A stretch of 27,500 nt of DNA from Chondrilla cf. caribensis (lineage: Eukaryota > Porifera > Demospongiae > Chondrillida > Chondrillidae), in NCBI GenBank assembly GCA_964020155.1, contig OZ026562.1:2615001-2642500 (forward strand), read 5' to 3'. Below, piece by piece: positions 1-10,220 of the stretch. The position numbers and the translations under genes are program-made. Positions within the stretch are counted from its first letter, which is position 1. Each line of letters opens with the position of its first letter. The notes beneath the pieces were generated by a model. The model searched no databases. It was not told where the DNA came from and was given only the letters and a program-made list of their open reading frames with translations.

Positions 1-1508
1 TCAAACGAGAAGGTATCTTGCTCACTCTGCAAACTACACAGTTGAACCAGAACCCCCAGGAGTTGACGCGAGAGAGACACCAACTTCAAATCATCCCTAT
101 TAGTGATGACCGTCTACACACAGGAAACAGAAGAGGTTAAGTTAACTTACTACGTACAATACACAACAAGATTCCTGTACCCTTCATAGTATACATTCTT
201 CTGACACTGGTTAGCCAGTGATCCACAAATATCACAATACATAATATGTACACACATTCATGTACTTTGTTGTGGTAGCTCTTTAAATAAAAATAGTTAG
301 TGATTACATAGTCCAAACATTACATTCTCCAAGAGTTGTGTGTGTTGATCCTGATAGACTGCATGGCTACTCATTCACTGTTTACTTTATACCTAAACAT
401 AACAACCATCCCATAGGTAAACACATATAATATGTAACAGGCCAAAGGGATTGCTCTCATATCAGTGGATGAGTAAATCTACATGAATGCTATGAGCCCA
501 AGAGGGGTGATGACACATCCTCTCCTCAACAGGAAGATGTAAGGAATCACATTAAGACAGCATTCTCTGCATAATTGAATGATGGAAAGATAGCAGATAT
601 CAGAGTTACAGTAATTGAAAGCAACCAAGATGACAGTGATGAAATGATCTTCCTTCTAATGGGGAAACTTCCTTCCTGCTGATAAGATGTACAGGTTAGG
701 TTGAATAGAATATTCTTACAACACAGATATTGATTATAATAAGTTACATGTACATATTTCAAATCTCTTGCAGCTATCAATATGACATAATAGCAAATAT
801 GTACATTGTACGACTTCGTTAAACACTGTAACAGTTTGGGGAATTTACCATAATTTTCATAACCCCACCAGGTTGCACAGTCAGGTAGATATCAGAAGCC
901 AGGGGTTGCAATAACACATCATGTCATGAACACATGCAATTTACCAAGCAGTGAGCAACTGAGGAAATTCCCACGCTTTGACACGAACATACAAGTGCCC
1001 AAACCATGACAACTGAATTAAAGCCTGTTTTATCACAAATCTCTGGAATCCACGTCATGCACATCTAAAGTGTGTGAAGCATGTTCATATTTGGTAATGA
1101 ACATTATGGACGTGATTGATTTTGCTCCCATTGTCAAGTAACTTATTAGATCAAGTTAATCAATGGGTCACACACGACTGTTTTCTACCTTGCCAACAAG
1201 ATGAACCCATATCGGGAACTACAGGGTTCACAATTTTACCAAGCATATGCATCTCACCACAAATCTGACCTAATACCTCTCCTCTAAGCAAATTTTGAAT
1301 TTTTTACTTCACTGTGCCTAGGTACACACCATATTCAACTGGAGTAGACTGATCCTGATTGCCATGGTAAACTGCTAAGTGTCCCCTGCTACATTCTCAG
1401 TTAGTACGAGCCTACCAGTCTCAATTGCCTGGGAACCAAGTCCTACACAAGTCAGTACCAAGCATGGCCACCATGGAAAGCTGCTTCAAATTTACCATCT
1501 AACCATGA

Positions 1509-1580
1509 GATAAGCCATCCAATGGGGTAAATATCCAATAGTAAAGCCATCCAATAGTGGAAGTCATCCAATAGTGGGTT
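1509..1580. repeat. short tandem array of CCATCCAATAGTGG-like units
   Basis: Four imperfect copies of a 14-19 bp unit (CCATCCAATGGGG, TATCCAATAGTAAAG, CCATCCAATAGTGG, CATCCAATAGTGGG). Present at 11519-11600 in unit 2. In unit 3 the block is missing: sequence jumps from CCTGGGAACC to TGAAAATGCATC at about 25531. Confidence 0.7.
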
Positions 1581-1928
1581 ATCCGAAAATGCATCTCACT
1601 AGTCACTCACACCTCAATGGGTTTGTCATGTTCACCAGTCCCAGGTAGGCCATACAACTCCAGTCAGAGCTCAGGGGATACCCTGCTGAATGATCCATTG
1701 GTCACAACCTTTTGGGACTTTACCCCTCCAAAGTTATTATAAACTTCCAGATTATCTATCACTCTAATTCCGGTGTTCTAAAAATTTAATTTTACTCTTC
1801 CTGTTTGCTGTATGTATGTATCATGTGTCCACATTTATCCCAAATCCTACTAAAAATATCAAACTTCCAGACTGTCGTCTCACCCTTATTCCGGTGTTCT
1901 ACCGATATATTCCATTCATTCTTTGTAT

Positions 1929-2030
1929 GTGCACATTGCGTGAATCCTGTGTCTGTGTGTATTGTGTGTATTCTGCACGTGTGCATCCTGTGTCTGTGTG
2001 CATTGTGTGTATTCTGACATGTGCATCATG
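1929..2030. repeat. TG-rich tandem repeat of about 41 bp
   Basis: Two tandem copies built on CCTGTGTCTGTGTGTATTGT and a following TGTATTCTG. Unit 2 has two copies plus a fragment (11957-12050) and unit 3 only one (25757-25800). It lies in a RAB3GAP2 intron. ORFs crossing it on both strands have biased Cys/Val or His/Thr composition and are not genes. Confidence 0.75.
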
Positions 2031-3306
2031 TGTACGTGATAGTTGTGTGAATGGTTGTGTATGACGTGTGGCATCTGTATCCTGTAAGACTTATACAAAT
2101 CATGTGTACCGTATTTTGTGGTGTGTACCATTTTTACAGTGTGTACCATATGTACAGCATGTACTATACGTAATATAACAAACTGTACGTATAGTACGTA
2201 TAAGGTGTGTATAGCACATATCAGGTGTATGGTGTGTATCAAGTGTATGGTGGTTGCTGGCACCTGGCATAGTGGCCATTGTGTCTCAAGGCTACCCCAG
2301 GGTATGTAAGATTCCATAACCATAAATGGTGTGTATCATATGTACGTGTGGTGTGTATTGAGTGCACGTGTATACATTTATACTAGTCTCACAATTTGCC
2401 TTTGTTCTTAATTATCAACCATGGACTTAATCTGGTCAAAATCACACCTGCCCTCTACGTCCAGGGTTGTGACAGGGAGTACTGGGAAGTGAGGAACATG
2501 CTTGGATCCACTCAGGAGGGACAGCCGGGTGAAGAACTCCAATTCTTGTAAGAGGTGGAACCAATCGTCATCATCTTCCAACACCGTCTCCCATCCCTCT
2601 GACTCTGCCTGTTCCAGTTCATCCTACAAACACAAATTGAAGATCAAGGCTGTGATGGAGCTAACCACCTAGATAATCAATCAGTGATTTCTTATCAGTT
2701 TGCACAATTCATGTTGCACAGATGAACCAACAAGTTTGGTACAATATCCAATTCAGCCTTTACTGATGAACTTGTAAACAGAAATAGCAGTGGATAAAGC
2801 AGCAGAGAAATCATGGAAGCTTATGTGCTGTACACAGTACATGTGTAAATTCAAAATTTACTCCTTAGAATATAAATACAAGGCAACATGTCATGCAATG
2901 ACTCCAAATCTGTACTTCTTATCAAATTAAAGGTACTCACTATATACCAGTTTAGTTTGACATCATGTGCATGAGTTAGGAAAGAGTGAAGTGTATACAT
3001 TAATAGGAGTGAAACTATAGTCAGAGTATTTACATACTTACTAAGAAAGTTGCATTGTGCAGCTAAATCTATTACTAAAAGTAGATTAGTCCTGTACAAA
3101 TACTGAAGGTACACACCTTTTCAGTTTCCTGGTCCTTACACTGAGTTCTGGCAAAGGCATAGCTGGACACAGCCAGGATCGAGGAGAGCATGACCAAAAT
3201 TGACTGTTTTGTGACAGTGGTCACTGATGATCTTCCAGTCAACCAGAGGGTTGGCATCTGCTCTGACCAACACTGCTAGTGATTCCTTCAAGCCCAGCAA
3301 GCAGCC

Positions 3307-3751
3307 AAGATGAATTTCTGAATAGAACTTACTTCCAATTGAGTGACGTAATATAATTATTTTAGGTTATTAGTTTGCATAATATTAATTAATATTATGT
3401 GATTTTTATAGTATTCAACTTGTACGTCCAATTAACCATTAGTGTCATTATCATACTTAACCATACCGTGTATTTATCACAATGGACTTCACATATATTT
3501 TAACTACATGCAACAGCATATATTATAAACTATATATTATATTGATGATAAACGCAAGATGGAAATTATTATAATATTACTCATCATTAAAATTTTATGT
3601 ACAATGTTGAAAATTAAAATACTCATATTATTGAAACTTATTCTACAGTATACTGCAGCTGAGGTAATTTAAAAGTTATCATAAACTAACTGTTTAAAAA
3701 CACTGCTGGATCCCTCATCGGAATTATGTTGACTTGGGTTAGGGCATGTAC
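3307..3751. other. AT-rich flank downstream of minus-strand trefoil gene (equivalent 13962-14418)
   Basis: Very AT-rich, with stretches such as TAATATTAATTAATATTA. It probably includes the 3' UTR of the minus-strand trefoil gene. Nothing else seen. Confidence 0.6.
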
Positions 3752-4437
3752 TTATTCGGTAGTAACATTATTGAGTATTGAGCTTGGGATGTAGCTGTCT
3801 TCATTCTTTTCCAAGTCCTCTTTGTCCGTCACAACTTTTGTGACAGTTTCCACTTTTCCAGAATCTGGTGCTCCTGTTCTGAAGAATCCTGCATCAATTA
3901 TCTCCAGGGTAGTTCTGGCATCATTCGGATTAGTAACCCATATTGGAAGACCACTTTGATCAAAGGCTAATACTTCATTGGTGTTAATTCTTTCCAACTT
4001 GATGCCATCAAGTGTAGAAGAATCGGATGTTCTGACAAACCTGTTCTCTTCTCCTGATCCTACATTGTGACCAGTCACAAGCGTCCCACTACTGCTGATC
4101 TTGAGGTATTTTCCGCTTTGAGTTCCAGAAGTACAGTGTACAGTGACCATATTTCCAGGGCCTGCTACTGGTGTAATTAGAAACTCAGTGCTGTCAGCTA
4201 TGATAGCAAGAGACAAAGAAGATTGAAGATTATTAGTCAATTTTTATTTATAGATTTATAATAGAACTTCCCAAATTGGTACATAATTTTTAGACATAGC
4301 AACTTGAAGATAAAGACATACATACAGAGAAATGTGCTTGGTTACTCACTTAAGTGTAAACCATTCACATGGACTGTGTTTCCTGCCACAAACTTCATCA
4401 ATTTCTTGGACACTCCGTGTTTAATAAAAACAGACAT
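3752..4437 (-). CDS. beta-trefoil-like protein, minus-strand member, unit 1
   Basis: Two exons: 4437-4350 (88 nt, ATG at 4437) and 4197-3752 (446 nt, TAA), joined by a phase-1 GT-AG intron, for 177 aa. No signal peptide or membrane segment. Residues 12-130 read as a beta-trefoil: repeated strands with motifs SGKYLKISSSGTLVTG (57-72), EENRFVR (79-85), LDGIKL and IWVTNPND (115-122). The spacing G-x-L-x-T...E-N-x-F resembles the FGF/IL-1 core signature, with Asn where FGFs have Cys; this is a fold-level inference, not a confident family call. The tail (about 131-177) is charged, low complexity and ends in TTE, like its plus-strand partner. A TATA box lies at 4539-4531. Residue 17 is Val where the other copies have Glu. 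Possible roles include a leaderless ligand, a lectin-like protein or an actin-binding protein. Confidence 0.8.
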
Positions 4438-4530
4438 TGCTCTAAACTTGTAAAGACGTATAGTACACTTGAATCCTTTGACTGTTTTCTTGCTGCTTTA
4501 GCTGCTCATGGTAACAGTCAAGCATCTAGA

Positions 4531-4539
4531 CTTTATATA
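4531..4539 (-). promoter_or_regulatory. TATA box of minus-strand trefoil gene, unit 1
   Basis: TATATAAAG on the minus strand, 94 bp upstream of the ATG at 4437. The same element is at 15206-15198 in unit 2. Confidence 0.65.
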
Positions 4540-5479
4540 CATGTGAAAGAGGAAACCATGGTGGCTTCCAGGTAGTGATTTCAGGAAATGAATCCATATA
4601 CTGTACAGCATTTTAATTACAGAAACCACAAAAATCGTCATCGCCACCAATACGATCATTGTTGCAGCTTCCATATTATGTCATGTTCAAATTACCCCAT
4701 TCTGCAGCCAATCAGAATCATAGACACTTGCCGCACAGTGACACATAATGATGCAACAATTTCACATTTTAATATGCCCGTACAGTCAGAATTTTAGAGC
4801 TAACCATATAAAGAATGTGGTCAAATTGATTCTGTCACATTGCAGTCCTCAATTGCCATGAATATTTGCCAATGGGCTATAGACTATTCCATAATAAAAA
4901 TAATCAATACAGTTATTAATGATAATATTAAATATTGGATTTTTGAATAAGAAAACTGTATATCCAATATTGGTGTTGATTGAAAAGGCAAGACATTCCC
5001 ACTACAAAGAATTATCATAGTAAGCCCTATTTTCCCACGTTTGGTTCAATAATGGATGTGGGGGGACCAGCCATATTGTCTACTGTAGAAATTAGACCAC
5101 TTTGGAGGCTGAACTAAGAGAGGAGCCACTTCCTGTAACTGCATGTGCATAGAACTAATTTCTACAGTTTTACATTCAGAGTGTGCTTCAACAGATCTTG
5201 TACTGTGTCATCATAATCCTAATTTAACATAATTTTAATTTTTTTGCTAAAGGTGAATTACAGTATTTATGACACAATTGAATGTAATACAGTTGAAAGC
5301 ATTAAGGTTAGTTCATTATCATGTCAACATTACATAAGTTTTTCAAAGTACATTGACCTATGATTTCAGTAGTCATTGCTTGACAGCATGTAAAACAGGA
5401 TTAAAAGAATGGATTTTTTTTAATTTGATTCATATACACCATATAATGTAACATTGTGCACAGCTTCCTGCACAGATGA

Positions 5480-5487
5480 TATATAAG
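5480..5487 (+). promoter_or_regulatory. TATA box of plus-strand trefoil gene, unit 1
   Basis: TATATAAG about 100 bp before the ATG at 5588. The following 100 bp is almost unchanged in unit 2, as expected for promoter plus 5' UTR. Confidence 0.65.
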
Positions 5488-5587
5488 GAGCTACCCGTCG
5501 CAGGATCTGATCAACAGTAGTGAATTATCGTGAGAAAGACGAATCTAGTCATTTCATAGTACCCGACAAGAGTATTCAATTGCAATT

Positions 5588-6425
5588 ATGTCTGTCCTGA
5601 TTAGACACACCGTATCCAACAAATTGATGAAGTTTGAGGAAGACAACACTGTCAGTGTCAACGGTCTAGCCTTTGGTGAGTATATAACTTGACCTGCATT
5701 TCACTGAGTAATGTATCGAACAGGCCTGTAGATATAGAATGTAGAAGGGGGGGAGGGGATTTGATATAAGAAAAGCTGGTACAGTACGGTATTGTAAAAC
5801 TTCAGAAACTCTCCATTTGGTCTTTAGCTTTGAAATCAAGGCACTGAATAGTTTGGAAGATAGTTTACTTAATGGATGTACCCCTTCTGCCCACAAGCCT
5901 AGTGTTGTGGGTATCATTATTTGTTAGTTGAATTTTGCAATGATCAGCCAACAACATTAAATGCTATACAATCTTCATGTTTCTTCTTGCCATCATATAG
6001 ATGATAGTATCGATTTCATAATGACACCACTATCAGGCCCTGGAGATATTGTCACTGTACACTGTATTTCTGGGAGCCAAAGTGGAAAGTATCTCGAGAT
6101 CAACAGTGGTGGGATGCTTGTAACTGGTAAAGATGTAGGACCAGGAGAAGAGAACAGATTTGCCAGAACACCTCATCTTTCAGTACTGGATGGCATCAAG
6201 TTGGAAAAAATCAACACTAACGAGATAGTAGCCTTTGATCAAAGTGGTCATCCGATATGGGTTACTAATCCAAATGACGAGCGGACTTGCCTGGAGTTGA
6301 TATCTGGGTTCATTAGACCAGCAGAGGCAGACGTTGAAGGTTCTACAATTGAAAGTAACAAGCAGGAGAAGAAGATGGACAGCTTCATCCAATTGCCACC
6401 ATCTGATGTTGGTACCACTGAATGA
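5588..6425 (+). CDS. beta-trefoil-like protein, plus-strand member, unit 1
   Basis: Exons 5588-5675 (88 nt, ATG at 5588) and 6001-6425 (TGA), phase-1 GT-AG intron, 170 aa. An ORF start at 5961 lies in the intron and is not the true start: the first exon has the same length, phase and N-terminal pattern (MSV-I-H-VS-KLMKF) as the minus-strand paralogue. The proteins align without gaps from residue 1 to about 130, including SGKYL (57-61), EENRF (79-83), AFDQSG and IWVTNPND. The tails diverge but both end in a DS-aromatic-I stretch and TTE. No signal peptide. A TATA box at 5480-5487 is about 100 bp upstream. FGF/IL-1-like fold suspected; function unknown. Confidence 0.8.
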
Positions 6426-6901
6426 AGAGGAGCTCCAGACCAATGTGTAATCTGTACAATTTGATTCAGGATCTAAATGGCTAACGATTAATATCATTAT
6501 TAATTAATTTTAGAAAGTTTTAACCTCTTACATTACTATACAGCAACTGTATTTATTAAATTGCTATAATATTTTAACATAATAATTCTTATAATAGCTG
6601 CAGTATCAATTATTGTAAATGTTACTTCGAATTGCAATAATCTGACCTCCCTTGAATATAAATATACTCTAACAACATCCAATTTATCATATAATGGGTC
6701 CAGTACCTGATCATGTTAGTCCCTATATGGGAATATTATTATGTCCCACCCACAAGGGCTTGGTGACAATAGTCTAACATACACATGTATCTGTAATAAT
6801 TATCGTTCGCTATTTGATTATGCATGGTATCTTACGCTAGCTAGGGGTATATATTTGTCATATGCATGTATGTATATATTTCTGTGAGTACATACACTCA
6901 G
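6426..6901. other. interval between plus-strand trefoil gene and oxidase exon (equivalent 17057-17543)
   Basis: The first half is AT-rich 3' UTR-like sequence that differs between units by several indels. The second half, about 6691-6890, is nearly identical in both units although non-coding; it includes GGGTATATATTTGTC at 6844-6858. No gene seen. Confidence 0.5.
6555..6560 (+). terminator. possible polyadenylation signal of plus-strand trefoil gene, unit 1
   Basis: ATTAAA about 130 bp after the stop codon, conserved in unit 2 near 17193. Weak evidence in such AT-rich sequence. Confidence 0.3.
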
Positions 6902-7142
6902 GAGCCACATGGCCTCGGTAGGAATTGTACTCACACATTAACCACATCTAATCCGTCAACGGTAGAAATTGTTCTCATGAATCTGTTCCCCAAAGACATC
7001 CCATTAGGTAATATAGAAGCACACGTCATTCACCTACATGGCCATTACTTCCGTGTAGTACACGTGGGATGGGGTAACTGTAGCAGCAATTCGGCTGATG
7101 CAATCTGCACCCACAACGACATAATATGTGATGATCCGGAAG
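6902..7142 (+). pseudogene. orphan multicopper oxidase exon (C-terminal cupredoxin), unit 1
   Basis: An 80-codon open stretch with an AG acceptor (6900-6901) and GT donor (7143-7144). It encodes VEIVLMNLFPKDIPLG... followed by HVIHLHGHYFRVVHVGWG. The HxxHLHGH motif is the first copper-ligand cluster of the last cupredoxin domain of laccases and related multicopper oxidases. The later HCHIxxH cluster is not found downstream and no other oxidase exon is found upstream, so this cannot make an enzyme by itself. It is either a fragment dragged into the duplicated unit or an exon used by an unseen transcript. Splice sites and frame are intact, so 'pseudogene' is provisional. Confidence 0.7.
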
Positions 7143-7574
7143 GTCTGTACATAATATTATATTTATTAATATTATTACAACACTATATGTAATATTATTA
7201 TATATTAATATGTATTTGCTGCATGTTTGCAAGCTCATATAATATACATGTAATAATTGCATGGTTGCACAAATTTTTAGCTCATGCGATAATGCATGCA
7301 TGTTTCAATCCTATGATTATGTACAATCATTGATATTGTATAATAACACTTCCATGCACCCCAATTACTGCTATGTATTTTGTTCACATAATATAGTACA
7401 AAATCATATTATTACGTATTATTATTTGGAATATTATGGTCTACATATTATAAAACACGAAAACACTATTTTCATATAACATAAGTAATAAATTTTGATT
7501 CTAATATTAGTGCATATGTATGGACACATACATACATACATGTACATACGTACATTGATATGTTTATGATATGT
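7143..7574. other. AT-rich interval between oxidase exon and RAB3GAP2 last exon (equivalent 17785-18205)
   Basis: Rich in ATATTATT and CATACATA repeats. It probably contains the RAB3GAP2 3' UTR on the minus strand: an AATAAA on that strand lies near 17805. The expected next oxidase exon is absent. ORFs at 7026-7301 and 7261-7479 look random. Confidence 0.5.
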
Positions 7575-8256
7575 TTACATCACAAAACTTGATACAACAG
7601 ATCTCAAATTCTCAACCATGCACACTCGCTTGCTGGTCAGTGAGTTCACAGCTGTTAGCAATCACATTCAAAAGGTCCCTGGTCGAAGCCCAGGAAGGAC
7701 TGTGAAGGGTATCAACCACCCTGGGTTGCTGCTCATTCTGTAGCACAGATGGATGGAGGAACACGTCGATAATCTGAGCAATTACACCTTTCAAGTGTGT
7801 GAACCTACTAACTGTAACCTGTGGGTATTCAGTACTAGACAATAGAAGTATGCTGTGGTCATTTACAATGTATACACTGTATGAATGGGAGTACCCATAC
7901 ATGTATGTATGTACATATGTTGTGAATACCTACATAGGCTATAGCCATACACAATGGTGAGTAAACTACAGTACAAAATCTACAAGGACTCTGAAAACTG
8001 TATCCCAATATTATAGTATGAATGTATTACTTCTATGTATAGTATCTATTGACAGAATAACAGGTACAGCTCAAACAATAACAATGAAGTTTACTTGTTT
8101 TGACATCCATTCTAAAACTTGTGGTGTGAGCAGTGATGTAGCAGATGCCTTTTTGGAGGCATTAGCCTCTTCAGCTAAGCAGGTCTTTATACGCTCCATA
8201 GCAACATTCAGTAACTTCTCTGACAACAATCTGCTCCTGAGACCACTCTTCATGGC

Positions 8257-8869
8257 CTACAATGGAGATTACAAACATGGTTGTGCAGATGTGGAGTAAA
8301 TGTGTTTGGGTATAAAATGGCCGATAACATTGGATATCTGAACCATTCTATCTCTGGCAAAGAAGTGATACCTACATATTAGCACATTATTTGATTATCA
8401 TATTAAAACAGTACACAGAATCCCCAAGCATGCAACATGAACATCTAAAGCACAAATATTATGTACGATCCTTCGGTTGGTCGGTTGGCAAATAGTTGGC
8501 TAGTTGCAAAAGCCAGTTGCAGCACGCATAATTTAAATGGTAAACCTCAACTGCTAAAAGCCAAGATTCCGCACAGGGTAGTTAGGGAGGCTAATATTGT
8601 TCTTTTAGAGACATATAAATAACTTGGAAGAGGATGGCTCTTCTTAGCAGCCATAAACATGAGAGAAAAAATGCACTTTATCAGGTATCTCACGACATTT
8701 GACAGACAGAAGCCAAAAGGTACAGGATATGACTATGAAACATGTGGAACTATCACTGTTAAGCATGTTCACAGTACATACCAAAAACATCTTAAAAATC
8801 AGGAAATAGTCTAATTATTAAAATTACTATGACTTTTATTACCACAAAAATTAACCACCCTCTACTAAC
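8257..8869. other. RAB3GAP2 intron in copy alpha (equivalent 18879-19498)
   Basis: No exon or RNA gene seen. It contains the GGTT-rich stretch and conserved unique sequence. Confidence 0.6.
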
Positions 8870-9199
8870 TTCCATAGCATCCATATCAAGTCCTGCAGAG
8901 AACAGGAGCCAAATGTGCTGCACTCCTACCTCCTCCGAAACACCCTCAGTGAGATAATCTGACAAGTGAAGCATCAACCCAGGCCATGTGCTGAAGATCA
9001 CATCAGCAGTCGTGGAATCACTGGTACACACACCAAGCGGCTTCAAATAGGGTAGAGGAGGGCCAAACCTCTTTGGTCTACTGATCTATGAAGTCAGAGC
9101 CTTTGTGAGAAACTGTTGAAATAACAAACACAAAACAAGATAGTATAAACAATCAGATGAGGCATGTTTAGACAACCAAATATAATACGCTAAACAAAC

Positions 9200-9203
<4 letters not shown>

Positions 9204-9241
<38 letters not shown>

Positions 9242-9360
9242 CGTGCGTGTGTGTTGAGTGTGTGTGTGCATGTATGTAGATGTGTAAATGTGTGTATTAT
9301 ACATGTGTGTTTGTGTGTGTGCATACGTGCATGCATGCATGCATGACGTGTGTGTGTGAC
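9204..9360. repeat. (GT)n microsatellite, short allele, unit 1
   Basis: Equivalent locus to 19833-20272, but the pure run is only about 17 dinucleotides (9204-9237), followed by GTGC and ATGC interruptions. Confidence 0.93.
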
Positions 9361-10063
9361 AATATAAATAGGCAATACCTCCCGTGCACACAGACATAAC
9401 ACTTGCTGCTAATAGTAAATTTCAGAGATGAACTTACTTTGAGCTGATTATGTTTCAAGGCGGCTACAGTTCTTCCTTTCTTCTTTTTGACAATTTCTTG
9501 GGTCAAGTCACACCCAACTACCTCTTGCACCCAAATGTCAAACACCTTCAGAACATGCATTTGGGGAATTTCCAATGCAGCCACCAACTCCAAACAGACT
9601 AAAATACAATAGTGTATTTCAGTGACTTCCTTATTCAGACCCCGGGATTTTTTCAAGCCATCTACAATGTCACTGTCAGGAAATACAGTTCTACGTTATC
9701 CGAATACACATGGCATCCAAGAGTTTATCAAAGATTATTGAATATCGGTTGAAACTTTTAAACTAATTGATGTCGCAAACATGTTCGCATGGATCCTTCA
9801 ATGCAAGGAACAGGATCTCGATATTTGTCATCAAGGCATGCAGATAAGGTAATCGCAAATTCTCCACAGTCAAGTGAGTGATGAAAGAAGTTAGAAAAAT
9901 TATGTTACTCTGTGGAACGGACAGTCAAAGAAATGATCTCAGTCATGAACAAACACCACTCGAAGGTGCTACTGCATGGGGGTATGACACTACTGTTGTA
10001 CTGCAAGTACAGTATAGTGCATTGGCATGTGCATATGTACATATGTAAATACAGTGTATTTTA

Positions 10064-10220
10064 CAGTGAATTCTCATTAATCCACCACTGGCAAATTTAT
10101 GCACCACAAAATTTTATCTGACCTCTCCACTGTACAAACATCTAGGTATGAGAATTGCTAATGTCCTACATTTTCCTGGCACCATTTGCAAATCGCAGAA
10201 TATTGAGAATTTTTTTACTG
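10064..10220. mobile_element. short MITE related to the 23148 element, unit 1
   Basis: Begins CAGTGAATTCTCATTAATCC after a TA and ends with a degenerate inverted copy (...GAGAATTTTTTTACTG) before TA. Internal CCACTGGCAAATTTATGCACC faces an inverted counterpart near 10180-10195. The left end shares CAGTGAATT and AATCCACCAC with the 258-bp element. Also present at the equivalent place in unit 2, so it predates that duplication. Confidence 0.6.

Larger units (their letters stand above)
114..2399. other. intron of pseudogene gamma (equivalents 10490-12452 and 21451-26046)
   Basis: No exon survives here. In the intact copy the corresponding interval carries three extra exons. Contents: unique sequence with isolated ORFs lacking codon signal (547-780), the CCATCCAATAGTGG repeats, the TG-rich 41-bp repeats, and the deletion scar near 1341-1358. 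The unit 2 equivalent also carries an A-rich insertion near 12187-12205 and a local duplication at about 12262-12300. Confidence 0.7.
1..3306 (-). pseudogene. RAB3GAP2: RAB3GAP2 partial duplicate, copy gamma (decayed, continues left of window)
   Basis: Remnants: exon piece 3306-3117 (its 5' third is lost at the duplication junction), exon 2623-2400, and an exon starting at 113 and running off the window. A 4-bp insertion (3178-3181) shifts the frame of the first. The second carries a 4-bp net insertion and an in-frame TAA (2410-2408), and its donor is GC (2399-2398) where the other two copies have GT. The three exons of the deleted block are absent, as in copy alpha, with the scar near 1341-1358. 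The lesions differ from those of alpha, so decay after the split was independent. Confidence 0.8.
4438..5587. promoter_or_regulatory. shared divergent promoter region, unit 1 (equivalent 15105-16245)
   Basis: About 1.15 kb between the two divergent start codons. Besides the TATA boxes it holds a CCAAT element (CCAATCAG, 4708-4715; 15379-15386 in unit 2), a perfect CArG-type sequence CCAATATTGG (4964-4973, altered to CCAATATCGG in unit 2), and an inverted repeat CTGTAGAAATTAG/CTAATTTCTACAG (5083-5095 and 5155-5167; one arm has a mismatch in unit 2). No coding sequence is supported here. Confidence 0.5.

Noticed and set aside
547..780. 77-codon minus-strand ORF
   Set aside because: No family resemblance. 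The matching region in unit 3 carries an insertion that breaks it, and unit 2 lacks it.
1805..2323. Several overlapping ORFs in the TG-rich region
   Set aside because: Biased composition from simple repeats, no conservation of frame between the three units, and located in an intron.
5961..6000. ATG at 5961 (and 16592) as the start of the plus-strand trefoil protein
   Set aside because: It lies in the intron before the AG acceptor. The upstream 88-nt exon matches the paralogue in length, phase and sequence and sits behind a TATA box.
6180..6497. Antisense ORF over the plus-strand trefoil gene (also 16811-17128)
   Set aside because: Shadow frame of the real exon; conserved only because the sense gene is.
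8893..8930. A 38-nt intron inside the 9112-8870 exon (also inside 19741-19499)
   Set aside because: It has GTAGG...CTGCAG edges, but the stretch is open and its translation continues the match to RAB3GAP2, so it is better read as exon.
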